DNA of 64,000 bases from Haloferula helveola (GTDB lineage Bacteria > Verrucomicrobiota > Verrucomicrobiia > Verrucomicrobiales > Akkermansiaceae), in NCBI RefSeq assembly GCF_037076345.1, contig NZ_AP024702.1:3534001-3598000 (forward strand). Direction: 5' to 3'. Numbering within the stretch: position 1 is the first letter of the stretch; the number at the start of each line of letters is the position of its first letter. Of this stretch, positions 17,600-26,476 are shown one piece after another. A program made the position numbers and the translations under genes. Under the pieces are notes generated by a model. It worked only from the letters and a program-made list of their open reading frames with translations, ran no database searches and was not told the origin of the DNA.

Positions 17600-18711
17600 A
17601 GAAGGTATTGGGAATTCTGGTGGTACTCTTGATCGTGTGCGGCGTGACGGCCGCTCTCAGCCCGGCCTTCCTCGGCACGGGCAATTTAGAGAACCTCACG
17701 CAGCGCATCGGTCTGTTCGGGCTGATCGGTGTGGGAGTCGCGTTCGTCATCGTGACCGGCGGTATCGACCTGTCGATCGGGTCGGTCGTTTGTCTCGCCG
17801 GAGTCGGGCTGCCGTGGCTGCTGACGCGCCAGGGATGGTCACCTACTACGGCGATTGGCGTACTGATCGCGACCTGCGCGCTGGTCGGTTTCATTCATGG
17901 GCTGCTCATCACCAAGCTCCGGCTGCAGCCGTTCGTGGTTACCTTGTGCGGTCTGCTCGTCTACCGGGGGCTGATGCGCGGTGTCACCAACAGCCAGTCG
18001 CAGGGATTCGGCAGTGATTTCGAGGCGATGCGGTGGTTCGCCACCGGCAAGCTGCCGACGATGCCGGTGTTTCTCACCCTGCTCGCGATCGGGCTGGTGC
18101 TTGTCGGACTAGCGGTGTGGCGGGCGCTCAAGGGCAGGCGGGATGTGAAGGCGCTGACCTTCGGGTTGCTCGGGGCCTTGGTGGTCGCGCTTTCCATCGG
18201 GGTCCGGGCCAAGGATTTCCTGCTGCCGGTGCCGTGCCTGATCCTCGCTGTGGCCTCGGTGTTCGCCGCGATCTTTTTCCACCGGACGGTTCCGGGCCGG
18301 CACTTGCTTGCTTTGGGCAACAACGAGGAGGCGGCGCGGTTCAGCGGGATCGCAACCGACCGGCTGGTGATCCTCGCCTACGTCGTCTGCGCGGTCTTCT
18401 CAGGGATCGCCGGGCTGTTGTTCGTGATGGAAGTCGGCTCGGCCCAGCCGAGTGACTTCGGGAATTTCTACGAGCTCTACGCGATCGCCGCGGCGGTCAT
18501 CGGCGGCTGCAGCTTGCGCGGCGGCGAGGTTTCGGTGCTCGGTGTGGTGCTCGGCGCCGCCCTGATGCAGGTGATCAAGAACATGATCGTGCTGGTCTTT
18601 CCCAAGCAGCAGCAGGTCGAGTTCGCGGTCATCGGGCTGGTGATCCTGCTCGGTGTGGTTGCCGATGAAGGCGTGCGCCGGTGGTCCGCGAAACGTCGGA
18701 GGCTCGCCTGA
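17596..18711 (+). CDS. sugar ABC transporter permease (RbsC-like)
   Basis: A 371-residue inner-membrane protein of the branched-chain amino acid/ribose permease family, with about ten hydrophobic helices. The family signatures VIVTGGIDLSIGSVVCLAG near residues 50-70 and GRHLLALGNNEEAARFSGI are present, with AAAVIGGCSLRGGEVSVLGVVLGA further on. It forms the channel with the double-ATPase upstream. A soluble or extra helix segment near 150-200 (LKGRRDVKALTFGLL) is longer than in E. coli RbsC. Its start overlaps the ATPase stop by 4 bp and its stop overlaps the S4 gene by one base. Confidence 0.93.
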   Translation: MKKVLGILVVLLIVCGVTAALSPAFLGTGNLENLTQRIGLFGLIGVGVAFVIVTGGIDLSIGSVVCLAGVGLPWLLTRQGWSPTTAIGVLIATCALVGFIHGLLITKLRLQPFVVTLCGLLVYRGLMRGVTNSQSQGFGSDFEAMRWFATGKLPTMPVFLTLLAIGLVLVGLAVWRALKGRRDVKALTFGLLGALVVALSIGVRAKDFLLPVPCLILAVASVFAAIFFHRTVPGRHLLALGNNEEAARFSGIATDRLVILAYVVCAVFSGIAGLLFVMEVGSAQPSDFGNFYELYAIAAAVIGGCSLRGGEVSVLGVVLGAALMQVIKNMIVLVFPKQQQVEFAVIGLVILLGVVADEGVRRWSAKRRRLA

Positions 18712-19097
18712 TGGAGGGCGTGCGTCTCGACAAGTGGCTGTGGGCGGTCCGGCTGTTCAAGACCCGCGGTCTTGCGGCGAAAGCCTGCGAGAGCGGCCGG
18801 GTGAAGGGCGACGGCCGGGTGCTCAAAGCCTCGACCACGCTGCGTGGAGGGGAGTTGTTGGAGCTTCCTTATTCCGACGGCCCGGGCACGCGGGTGGTGA
18901 GGGTGCTCGGTTTGATCGAACGACGGGTCGGCGCGCCGTTGGCCCGGGAGGCATGCGAGGACATCACGCCTGAAGATGTCATCGAACTGCGCCGTCTGTG
19001 GCAGGCCGACCGGAGCCACCGCAAGGAGGGCGAGCAGGGGAGACCGACCAAACGCAAGCGCCGCGAGATCGAGAAGCGGCGCGGGTTCTTCGATTGA
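18711..19097 (+). CDS. S4-domain RNA-binding protein (Hsp15-like)
   Basis: A 128-residue protein beginning at the TGATG overlap with the permease (ATG 18711). The S4 domain is clear: VRLDKWLWAVRLFKTRGLAAKACESGRVKGDGRVLKASTTLRGGELLEL. The tail is very basic (HRKEGEQGRPTKRKRREIEKRRGFF). Hsp15 (HslR) binds stalled 50S subunits with peptidyl-tRNA; the layout here is the same. Function in sugar transport is unlikely; coupling to the ABC operon may be only transcriptional. Confidence 0.88.
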   Translation: MEGVRLDKWLWAVRLFKTRGLAAKACESGRVKGDGRVLKASTTLRGGELLELPYSDGPGTRVVRVLGLIERRVGAPLAREACEDITPEDVIELRRLWQADRSHRKEGEQGRPTKRKRREIEKRRGFFD

Positions 19098-19104
19098 GGC
19101 GCGC

Positions 19105-19806
19105 TTACTCTGCGGCCAGCTCGTGATCGATGATCGTCCGCAAACGCGGGATGCCGGTATTCGGCATCGGATAAACGAGCACGATGTTGCGGATCGAGTT
19201 GTCGAACTGCATCGGCCGCTCGGCGATCAGGATCCATTCGGTCTCACCTTCACCTTTCCGGTAGAACGAGGTGTGCGCCTGGTTGAGGTCGTTCAGTTTC
19301 GTGACCTTCGGAACCTCGGCGACTTTCCCGGAGGGAAGCTTCACGTTGTGCTCCCCGGCCTTCATGGCCATGGCAAGAGGAGTCATGTTGATGACCCGGC
19401 TCTCCCCCTTGCCGAATGCCCCCGAGTCGTCCGGTAGCATCAGGATGCGGTAGGGCAGCTTGGCGCCCTCGCCGGCGGGGAAAAGGAAGGCGATCGCGCG
19501 ATTGGTGCGTTCAGGCACGGTGACCGATGCCGCCAAGTGCTCGAGTGGCTTTTCGGGATCGTATTCCGCTGAGTCGAAAAGCTGCAGTTTGCCGTTGGTG
19601 ATCCGGACGTTCTGGGCCTCGGTCAGTCCTTCAAGCGCGAGGTAGAGCGGAACCAGCGCGCCCTTTTCGTCTTGGACGTAGAGGTCCGCTTGCGGGCTGA
19701 GCGGGTCATGGAGGACCGACCGCAGGCGGAGCTTGCCACCCGCGTCCTGGGCGAAGGCGCCGAGACCGCAGAGCAGCGAGGAAAGGAAGACAGCGAACCG
19801 AATCAT
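19105..19806 (-). CDS. secreted protein of unknown function
   Basis: A 233-residue protein with a signal peptide (MIRFAVFLSSLLCGLGAFAQ) and a beta-rich body without a recognisable domain. Repeated features are short hydrophobic strands such as ADLYVQDEKGALVPLYLALEGLTEAQNVRI and NIVLVYPMPNTGIPRLRTII near the C-terminus. It is downstream of, and on the same strand as, the verru_Chthon A gene (12 bp between them), so it may be its partner. The cassette proteins B-D are pilin-like and this is not, so I do not identify it as one of them. Confidence 0.7.
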   Translation of the reverse strand: MIRFAVFLSSLLCGLGAFAQDAGGKLRLRSVLHDPLSPQADLYVQDEKGALVPLYLALEGLTEAQNVRITNGKLQLFDSAEYDPEKPLEHLAASVTVPERTNRAIAFLFPAGEGAKLPYRILMLPDDSGAFGKGESRVINMTPLAMAMKAGEHNVKLPSGKVAEVPKVTKLNDLNQAHTSFYRKGEGETEWILIAERPMQFDNSIRNIVLVYPMPNTGIPRLRTIIDHELAAE

Positions 19807-19818
19807 GGGTGACGGCTA

Positions 19819-22800
19819 TCAGATTTCCTCAGGTGAAAGCCAGCGGAACGAGACAATCTCGAACCTCCGGCCGAAGATGCGGTTGACCTCGGTGTCCTTT
19901 CTGCCGCCGCCATTCGGGTCCCAAACATTGACGAAGGCCTCGTCGCGCGGGTCGACATACTCGGGGTAGCGCTGGACCACCGCCTCGGCGTAAGCGGTCG
20001 CCCTGACGTCGCCTTGGCTGTCGAGGGCCTGGCCGCAGGTGCGGATCACGAAGGTGTCGCCGCGGACGGTTGCGCCCGGTTCGAGGATGTCCATGAGGTC
20101 GCCTTGGGTCAGCCAGCCGGAAGCGCCGGCGGCCGGGTTTCCGGTGGCGGCCACCGGGTTGGCGAAATTGTAGACCGAGCGGTCGGAGACATCGGCGTCG
20201 CGGACGTCGATCACCGAGCCGGCGAGGAAGTTGTCATTGATGCCCGACTCATCGATGGCCGTCTGCAGCGCGCCGGCGAGCGATTCGGCCGAATCCGGGC
20301 CGACCCTGCGGTTGACGAATTCCGACAACGAGAGGAACGGGCCTCGGGCGCGGATCTCCTCGACGATCTCGGTCGCCAGTTGCTCGAGTTCGGTCGGATC
20401 CAGCTCGCGGTAGCCGTTGACGTCGTTGGTCAGCTGGTTGTCGATGTTCGGACCATCCTGTGCGGCGTCGAATTCGCCGACCACGCCGCCGTTGACCAAT
20501 GACATCGAGGGCATCGGCACCCAGTCGGAGATGTCCTCGTCACGCTTTTCGCTGGTTGCCCAGAGCTGCTGGACGGCACTGCCGCGGGTCGCGGAAAGGA
20601 CCGCCTTCCATGCCTGGACGTCGACCGAGTTCACGTTGAACGGCGTTTTCACCAGCTGGTAGCCGGCTGCTTTCCAGTAAGCCTCCTCGGTCGGGCGTCC
20701 GCCGCTGTAGAGCTCGGACTTCGCCTTGTCCGCGGTCCTGCCGCTCGGGAGGTAGGGAGTGAACGACTGCGCGGCCAGCGGTTGCTCGCCATCGATGAAG
20801 GAGGCGAACACCTTGTCCGGCGTCCGGTTGGTTCCGTAGTTCGACAGGGTCGAGAAGTAGAAGCGGTTGTAGAGGGCATTGTTCGCCAGCACCGAGTGGT
20901 CGAGCAGCGGATAGGGAACCACGCCGGACTGCGAATATTTGTCGGTCGAGATCAGCGGCGACGAGTAGGAGTTGGCCACCGGCTGGACGAAGTTCGGCAG
21001 CATCGACGAGGTGAGGGCGTTCGACCGGCGGAAGTCGGCGATCGTCTGCAGAGGCCCGGTCGGGAGTTCGAGGTAGCTGCCCGACTTCACGCCGTTGAAG
21101 ACGGTGTTCCCGGTGAGAAGGTAGCCGCGGTTGGTACGGTCGATGTCGTAGATATCTTCGACGCCTCCGGTCAGCGGTTCGAGATTGAGCTCGTGCGAGT
21201 AGCGGCCGGGAAGGTCGCGCTTGAGGTCGACCACCGTGGGAGTCCGCGCGGGGTTGTGGTGGAGCAGCGGATTGCCGGCGAGGCGGCCGTCGTTCAGGAG
21301 GTTCTGGCCGCGCGGAAGCTTGTCACGGCTGACGTAGTCGTAGACGCCGCCGTTGGCCGTGCGGGCCCGGGCGGACAGCAGGGCGAACGAACGGACGTTC
21401 GTCTGGTTCCGGATCGGCTTGTTGTTCGGCTCGTAGAGACTCTCGACGGTCAGTTCGTTGGGGCGGCTGCGCGAGTCGGGGTAGCGGTAGACGGTCGGGA
21501 AGTGCCGGCGGATCGAACGGTCGTCGAAGGCGAATTCAAGGCCGCCGATCTCAAGCTCGCGGCGTCCGGCCTTCAGTTTGGCGTCGACCGTCATCTTGTC
21601 GGTGACCCGTCCTCCCCACTCGTTCGGCTTGACCTGATACTCGATGTAGAACCGGTCACGCGGCTTCACGATGAGCACGCCGCGACGGTTGTCGGTCGAG
21701 TAGGGGGCATTGTCCGGAGTGAGCCAGTCGATATCGAAGGCCACCTGTTTGCCGAGGAAACCGGGGGCGCATTTCGCCCGCTGGTTCTCGTTTCCGGTGA
21801 GGTTGTTGCTGTAGTCGAAGAACACCCGCGAGCCCTCGTGACCGGCATTGCCGAAGATCGCGTTGCCGTCGATGTAGGGACCGCAGACCAGGCTCTGGCC
21901 GGGTCGCATGGTGATCGGTGAGGTGGAATCGGAATTGAAGCTGCGCCAGTCCGAGATGCTGATGTTGAACGACTTCTTGGCGCGGTCGTTCAGGTTCACG
22001 TACATCTGGTTGTAGGGAACGGTATCGCGGTTCTGCGCCTGGCCGTTGACGTAGAAGTTGAAGGCGATCGGGATGCCGTTGATGTCGAGGTCGAGTTTGT
22101 CGAACTTGATGCTGACGTTGTACGGATTGTGGAGCGTGACGATCGGTGCGTAGAGCAAGTGGATCATCCGGGTTCCCTGCGGGAGGCCGGTGCTCTGCTG
22201 CGACCACGGTCCGTGCGCCTCGCGGACAACGACGGAGAACAGCATTTCGACCCGGGCGATCACCGGGCCGGCGAAGAACTGGCGCGGGGCGTCGTTGGAT
22301 CCGTCGAGCGTGACCCGCTCGGTGGGCGAGTTGTAGTAGAGCGGGGTCGGCGACCTCATCGACGAGTCCTTGAAGACGTCGTAGTAGCTCTGGAGCGCCG
22401 ACCAATACGGGTCGGAAGGTCCGCTGATTCCGTTGGTCGTTTCGTAGAGCCGGGTGCCGCGGTAGGGACCGGGCATCGATTGCATTTCGAACATCGAGCT
22501 CAGGTCGAACTTCAGGCCGCCGTGGGTCGGACTGGTGAGCAGTCCGTAGGAGTAGGGCGTGACATGATGCCGGAACGGACCGATCGGCTCGCCACCATCC
22601 ATGAGCGAGAACTGTCCGAGCGTCGGCAGTTTTCCGACGAGGGTCTCGGCCTCGCGATACTCCGCCTCGGTGGTGTCGCCCGGGAGGAAGTCGAGGGTGG
22701 CTCCGTTCGAGGCGCGCACGTCGAGCGGACTCGGGCGGTGGCCGGCGACGAGGGATGATTTCCGCCACAGGTAGTCGTCCGGGTCCGGATTGCGGTAGGC

Positions 22801-23400
22801 ATTGATGCGCGCCTTGATCGACTCGTCGGCGACGTGCCATGCGTAGGCGCCGGCGGAGCGGTCGTCGGCGGAAACGGGAACCCGGCCTGCGAAGACCTCA
22901 TCGTCGGGATCCGGCGAGTTGGTGCCGAGGGAACCTTCGCCAACGAGCTGGATCTTCTCGTCCTTCGGGCCGCCGTAGTTCTTCCGGAGCACCGCGTCGG
23001 GGTCGGAGTCGGAAACCATCCACCTCCCGAAACGGTCCTCTTTTGCCCCGATGTAGTCCGGTGCGAGGCCGTCGCCGGCCGACAGCGGATCCCATGCGCT
23101 CCAAACGCCGGTGAGCCGCGGCGAGGCCGGGGACTGCTCGACCAGTTCGATCGGAGCGGTCACCGCCTTGTCGGTGCCGGCGTGCTTCTGGAGTTCGCCG
23201 ATCGCGATGGTCAGGGCCATCCGGGCGTTGCTGCGGGCGAGCGCCATCGCGTCGCTCTGGCCGGAGGCGCGCAGGCTGATGGTCGAAAGCGAAAGCAGTC
23301 CGACGGCGAGCAGCGTGAGCAGCAGCATCAGTGTCACCGTGATGACCAGGGCGAAGCCTTGGCGTCGGGAGCTTTTTGCCAGAGACGAGAAGGATCTCAT
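19819..23400 (-). CDS. verru_Chthon cassette protein A-like
   Basis: A 1193-residue protein when read from ATG 23400 (an ATG six codons upstream is equally possible). The N-terminus is pilin-like: basic start then RRQGFALVITVTLMLLLTLLAVGLLSLSTISLRASGQ, one transmembrane helix, followed by an ALARSNARMALTIAIGELQKHAG segment and a very large external part. Length, prepilin-type helix and the repeated FNVNSVDVQAWKAVLSATRG and FLSLSEFVNRRVG motifs match the cassette A proteins found in Verrucomicrobium and Chthoniobacter. In those, genes A, B, C and D lie together; here only A is visible. Function is unproven; a surface or secretion role has been suggested by the pilin-like ends. Confidence 0.7.
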   Translation of the reverse strand: MRSFSSLAKSSRRQGFALVITVTLMLLLTLLAVGLLSLSTISLRASGQSDAMALARSNARMALTIAIGELQKHAGTDKAVTAPIELVEQSPASPRLTGVWSAWDPLSAGDGLAPDYIGAKEDRFGRWMVSDSDPDAVLRKNYGGPKDEKIQLVGEGSLGTNSPDPDDEVFAGRVPVSADDRSAGAYAWHVADESIKARINAYRNPDPDDYLWRKSSLVAGHRPSPLDVRASNGATLDFLPGDTTEAEYREAETLVGKLPTLGQFSLMDGGEPIGPFRHHVTPYSYGLLTSPTHGGLKFDLSSMFEMQSMPGPYRGTRLYETTNGISGPSDPYWSALQSYYDVFKDSSMRSPTPLYYNSPTERVTLDGSNDAPRQFFAGPVIARVEMLFSVVVREAHGPWSQQSTGLPQGTRMIHLLYAPIVTLHNPYNVSIKFDKLDLDINGIPIAFNFYVNGQAQNRDTVPYNQMYVNLNDRAKKSFNISISDWRSFNSDSTSPITMRPGQSLVCGPYIDGNAIFGNAGHEGSRVFFDYSNNLTGNENQRAKCAPGFLGKQVAFDIDWLTPDNAPYSTDNRRGVLIVKPRDRFYIEYQVKPNEWGGRVTDKMTVDAKLKAGRRELEIGGLEFAFDDRSIRRHFPTVYRYPDSRSRPNELTVESLYEPNNKPIRNQTNVRSFALLSARARTANGGVYDYVSRDKLPRGQNLLNDGRLAGNPLLHHNPARTPTVVDLKRDLPGRYSHELNLEPLTGGVEDIYDIDRTNRGYLLTGNTVFNGVKSGSYLELPTGPLQTIADFRRSNALTSSMLPNFVQPVANSYSSPLISTDKYSQSGVVPYPLLDHSVLANNALYNRFYFSTLSNYGTNRTPDKVFASFIDGEQPLAAQSFTPYLPSGRTADKAKSELYSGGRPTEEAYWKAAGYQLVKTPFNVNSVDVQAWKAVLSATRGSAVQQLWATSEKRDEDISDWVPMPSMSLVNGGVVGEFDAAQDGPNIDNQLTNDVNGYRELDPTELEQLATEIVEEIRARGPFLSLSEFVNRRVGPDSAESLAGALQTAIDESGINDNFLAGSVIDVRDADVSDRSVYNFANPVAATGNPAAGASGWLTQGDLMDILEPGATVRGDTFVIRTCGQALDSQGDVRATAYAEAVVQRYPEYVDPRDEAFVNVWDPNGGGRKDTEVNRIFGRRFEIVSFRWLSPEEI

Positions 23401-23760
23401 ATGCGGGATTTTGTACATCAGACGTTCGGAAGAGTGTGGGTCTTCAGGGGGTCGTGTGTTTGCAATGTATTCTGAGGCCGGAAATCCGCGTTGCAATGCT
23501 AGGTTTTACGGTAAATCCGGCCCTCTCCGGGGGCAGGCGGTGGCGAGATCGCCATTCCGGAGGCACTTGCGGTGTTCTAACCGCCCATAGTGCCACGTTT
23601 CTCGGGAAAAGAAACGCATTTGCCCGATGCGGAGCCATCGGAATCGTTCGGGCAAGCTTTACCCCAGAAGGGAATGGTACTGCCAGAAATCTGACCCGAT
23701 TTCCGGTTTTGGTGGCGCAAATCGCAGTCGAACGAGCAGCGATATCGCCCGGTATTCCGC
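23401..23760. other. intergenic, no gene seen
   Basis: These 360 bp lie upstream of the verru_Chthon A gene and downstream of a small leftward gene. No plausible coding frame, tRNA or strong palindrome is visible. It presumably contains the leftward promoter of the cassette A gene, but I cannot place it. Confidence 0.5.
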
Positions 23761-24057
23761 CTAGCGCGCGAGCTCGCGGGCGATCTGGAACCACTCGTCC
23801 TCCAGCGGGGCACCGGAGGCGGGAGCCGGTTTGTTGGCACGGGCATACCAGTAGCAGGCATTGCCGTAGTCGCCCTCCTGCCGGTGAAGCCAGGCATGGA
23901 TCCATGAACCTGCCGGATTCGGCAATTCCTGGCACAGGTCATGGGCTTCGTCCCAGCGTCCGGCCTTGGCCAGCCACAGCACCTTTTCGGTATCGGTCAG
24001 CCCGGTCGGATAGGTGGCATCTTGGGCGGCGGAGGAGGCGATTTCGTCGGCGGTCAT
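23761..24057 (-). CDS. small conserved-looking protein, TPR-like
   Basis: A 98-residue soluble protein from the ATG at 24057 (MTADEIASSAAQ). Its central part, KVLWLAKAGRWDEAHDLCQEL followed by GSWIHAWLHRQEGDYGNACYWYARANKPAP, has the helix-turn-helix spacing and W/A/Y pattern of one to two tetratricopeptide-like repeats. Known small verrucomicrobial proteins share this pattern but have no assigned role. The longer open frame upstream to 24549 has no start or composition support. Confidence 0.65.
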   Translation of the reverse strand: MTADEIASSAAQDATYPTGLTDTEKVLWLAKAGRWDEAHDLCQELPNPAGSWIHAWLHRQEGDYGNACYWYARANKPAPASGAPLEDEWFQIARELAR

Positions 24058-24424
24058 GCGCCGAGGGGAGCGCAATTCCACGCTTGGAGCAACTGAGATG
24101 ACCGTCGTTTGACAAGCACACCGGCGGAAGCAGAGCACCCCTTGGGAGCTCCGGTCCATTTGGAGTCGTGCCAACCTCGGAGACTGTCCGAACCTGATCG
24201 AACCGTCCGAAGCTCCCACAACGTGAGGGATCGGTCGTCTTTCAATCCGAAGCAGCGTATTGCCTTCACGGTTCCGGCGTCTGATCGCCCGGCGCCGTCT
24301 GAGGGAAGCGTGGAACGGTATCCATTGCGCTGCGACTCCGGTTCGGTGGCGAGCGGCTATCATACCTTCCCCGAGAGCAACTCGATCATTGCGAGGGGGC
24401 CTCCGTTTTGAGACTGATGGATGT
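24058..24424. other. intergenic, nothing recognised
   Basis: 367 bp between the TPR-like gene (leftward) and a small secreted protein gene (rightward). I see no tRNA, long palindrome or convincing coding frame, and base composition is slightly lower in GC than neighbours. It should hold two divergent promoters. Confidence 0.45.
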
Positions 24425-24997
24425 GTGAAATGGCTGCCCCTGCTGCTCTCGCTTCTCGGTTTCCTCGAATTGAGGGCAAGCGACTCGATGTTGGAGGTCT
24501 GGAGGGAATTCACCGAGACGGCGAGGCAGGCTGGCGACCCGAGCCTCAAGGGCGAATCGGACGATTATCACGAAGTTCTGAGACGGGGTTATGAAACTTT
24601 GAGTCGCGATCAGAAGTTGAAGCTGACGGTCGAACACAAGACGGCGGACAGGGCCAATTTGCCTGAGAGTCTCTCCAGCTTCGCGGAATGGTTTCTCAAA
24701 GATTCGTTGACCTCTGACGACTTGGCGGCCGCGTCGCTACTTTTTGAACAAAATGCGTTTCAGGGCATCGATGCCGAACCGATCACCGTTTGGCTGAAGA
24801 AGGAGAAAGGCGGTTTGTATCTGCTTGTCTATGTCATGAGCAGCCGGAGGGCCAGTGGGACCTTCATCGAGCAAAGTATGATCAATTTGGTATCGGCGGA
24901 GTTCGGATTGAAGGAGGCCGACAGCGATGAGTGTCTTCGCGTGGTCCGCGAGTATGTCATCGGTCGGTCCGGGGAGGGTCTGCCGGCGGACCGGTAA
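24425..24997 (+). CDS. small secreted protein, unknown family
   Basis: 190 residues from GTG 24425, which starts a signal peptide (MKWLPLLLSLLGFLELRA). The mature part is mostly helical and charged: MLEVWREFTETARQAGD, DYHEVLRRGYETLSRDQKLKLTVEHKT, then a more globular region LFEQNAFQGIDAEPITVWLKKEKGGLYLLVYVMSS. Lower GC than its neighbours and no relative I recognise, which hints at an accessory or transferred gene. The long frame upstream is not credible before this start. Confidence 0.5.
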   Translation: MKWLPLLLSLLGFLELRASDSMLEVWREFTETARQAGDPSLKGESDDYHEVLRRGYETLSRDQKLKLTVEHKTADRANLPESLSSFAEWFLKDSLTSDDLAAASLLFEQNAFQGIDAEPITVWLKKEKGGLYLLVYVMSSRRASGTFIEQSMINLVSAEFGLKEADSDECLRVVREYVIGRSGEGLPADR

Positions 24998-25148
24998 TCC
25001 GGTTGTCGGTCGCCGGGGGGCTTGCTTCCGATTTTCGATTGGCGAATCCCGGGTTTTTCACCGGCTACCCGGAGTTTCGCCGGAAAAAACGCAAGCATGC
25101 GCATTTTTGCTAACGATTCCGGATTACCGGTGCGTATCCGGGCCATCC

Positions 25149-26471
25149 ATGAAACTCACGCGATTCTCCGCCATTTTCGCCACCCTGCTGCTGTCGGCTG
25201 CCGCATCGGACACGCCTCCGAACATCGTGCTGCTCTACTCCGACGATGCCGGCTTCGCCGATTTCGGGTTCCAGCCGAACTGCCGCGACGACGTGAAGCA
25301 GTTGACCCCGCGGATCTCGAGCATCGCGAAGGAGGGCGTGCGGCTCACCAACGGCTACATGAGCGGCTGCGTCTGCTCGCCGTCGCGGGCGGGCATGATG
25401 ACGGGGCGCTACCAAGGACGATTCGGCTACGACAACAACCTGCCGCCCGGCACCGAGAGCGGGCTTTCACTGGAGGAAACCTTCGGCGTGAAGCGACTTC
25501 AGAAGCTCGGCTACGAGACCGCGCTGATCGGCAAGTGGCACCTCGGGTATCCGGACGAGTACCATCCGAACAAGCGGGGCTTCGACCTCTTCCACGGACT
25601 GCTGCAGGGATCGCGTCCCTATTTCCCGATGCCGAAGCCGACGCCTCACCGGGTGATCCAGCGCAATGGCAAACCGACCGACGAGATCGGCTATGTGACC
25701 GACCGTCTCGGTGACGCCGCCTGCGACTTCATCAAGGCCAACAAGGAGCGGCCGTTCTTCGTGTTCCTGTCCTTCACCGCACCGCACGGCCCGCTCCAGC
25801 CGAAGCCGGAAGATGCCGCGAAGCTGTCATCGATCGAAAAGAAGGGACGCCGAAACTACGCCGGCCTGTTGGTCTCGCTCGATGCGAATGTCGGCAAGGT
25901 GCTCGATTGCCTGAAATCCGAGGGTTTGGAAGACAACACCATCGTGATCTTCACCAACGACAACGGCGGCCAGACCCAGCTCGGCGCCAACAATTTCCCG
26001 CTCAAAGGGAAGAAGGGGCAGCTGACCGAAGGCGGCGTGCGGGTGCCGTGGGCAATCCGCTGGCCGGGCAAGATCAAGCCCGGCAGCGTGATTGATGACC
26101 CGATCATCTCGCTCGATCTCGTCCCGACATTCGTCGAGGCGGCCGGCGCGGCGATCGAGGACTCATGGAAACTTGATGGCGTTCCTTTGACCCAGCGCCT
26201 CCAAGGCTGCGAAGCCCTGGCCGAGCGCCCGCTCTTCTGGCGCCAGCACGGCAGCTCTGGCAACCGGTCGATGCGCCTCGGGAATTGGAAACTCCACCAC
26301 AACCGCAAGGCCGGCCTGAAGCCCGAGCTCTACGATTTGTCGGCGGACATCGGGGAGAAAACCGACCTCGCCGGGAAGGAGCCGGAGCAGGTGAAGAAGA
26401 TGCTCGCCCAACTCGACGCTTGGGAGAGCGAATTGACGGAACCTCTGTGGGGCCCGGGGGCGACAAAATAG
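25149..26471 (+). CDS. secreted sulfatase, compact single-domain
   Basis: A 440-residue arylsulfatase-type enzyme with a signal peptide (MKLTRFSAIFATLLLSAAASD). Metal-binding aspartates are in PNIVLLYSDDAGFADF; the formylglycine site is C76-S-P-S-R80 in GCVCSPSRAGMMTGRY. Further marks: ALIGKWHLGYPDEYHPNKRGFD (active-site lysine and histidine), FFVFLSFTAPHGP, IVIFTNDNGGQTQLGANN and KGQLTEGGVRVPW. It hydrolyses a sulfate ester outside the cytoplasm; substrate not resolvable. It ends 5 bp from the convergent PQQ-type chimera gene. The cysteine form needs FGE or an anaerobic maturase, neither of which is in the window. Confidence 0.93.
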   Translation: MKLTRFSAIFATLLLSAAASDTPPNIVLLYSDDAGFADFGFQPNCRDDVKQLTPRISSIAKEGVRLTNGYMSGCVCSPSRAGMMTGRYQGRFGYDNNLPPGTESGLSLEETFGVKRLQKLGYETALIGKWHLGYPDEYHPNKRGFDLFHGLLQGSRPYFPMPKPTPHRVIQRNGKPTDEIGYVTDRLGDAACDFIKANKERPFFVFLSFTAPHGPLQPKPEDAAKLSSIEKKGRRNYAGLLVSLDANVGKVLDCLKSEGLEDNTIVIFTNDNGGQTQLGANNFPLKGKKGQLTEGGVRVPWAIRWPGKIKPGSVIDDPIISLDLVPTFVEAAGAAIEDSWKLDGVPLTQRLQGCEALAERPLFWRQHGSSGNRSMRLGNWKLHHNRKAGLKPELYDLSADIGEKTDLAGKEPEQVKKMLAQLDAWESELTEPLWGPGATK

Positions 26472-26476
26472 GCGGC

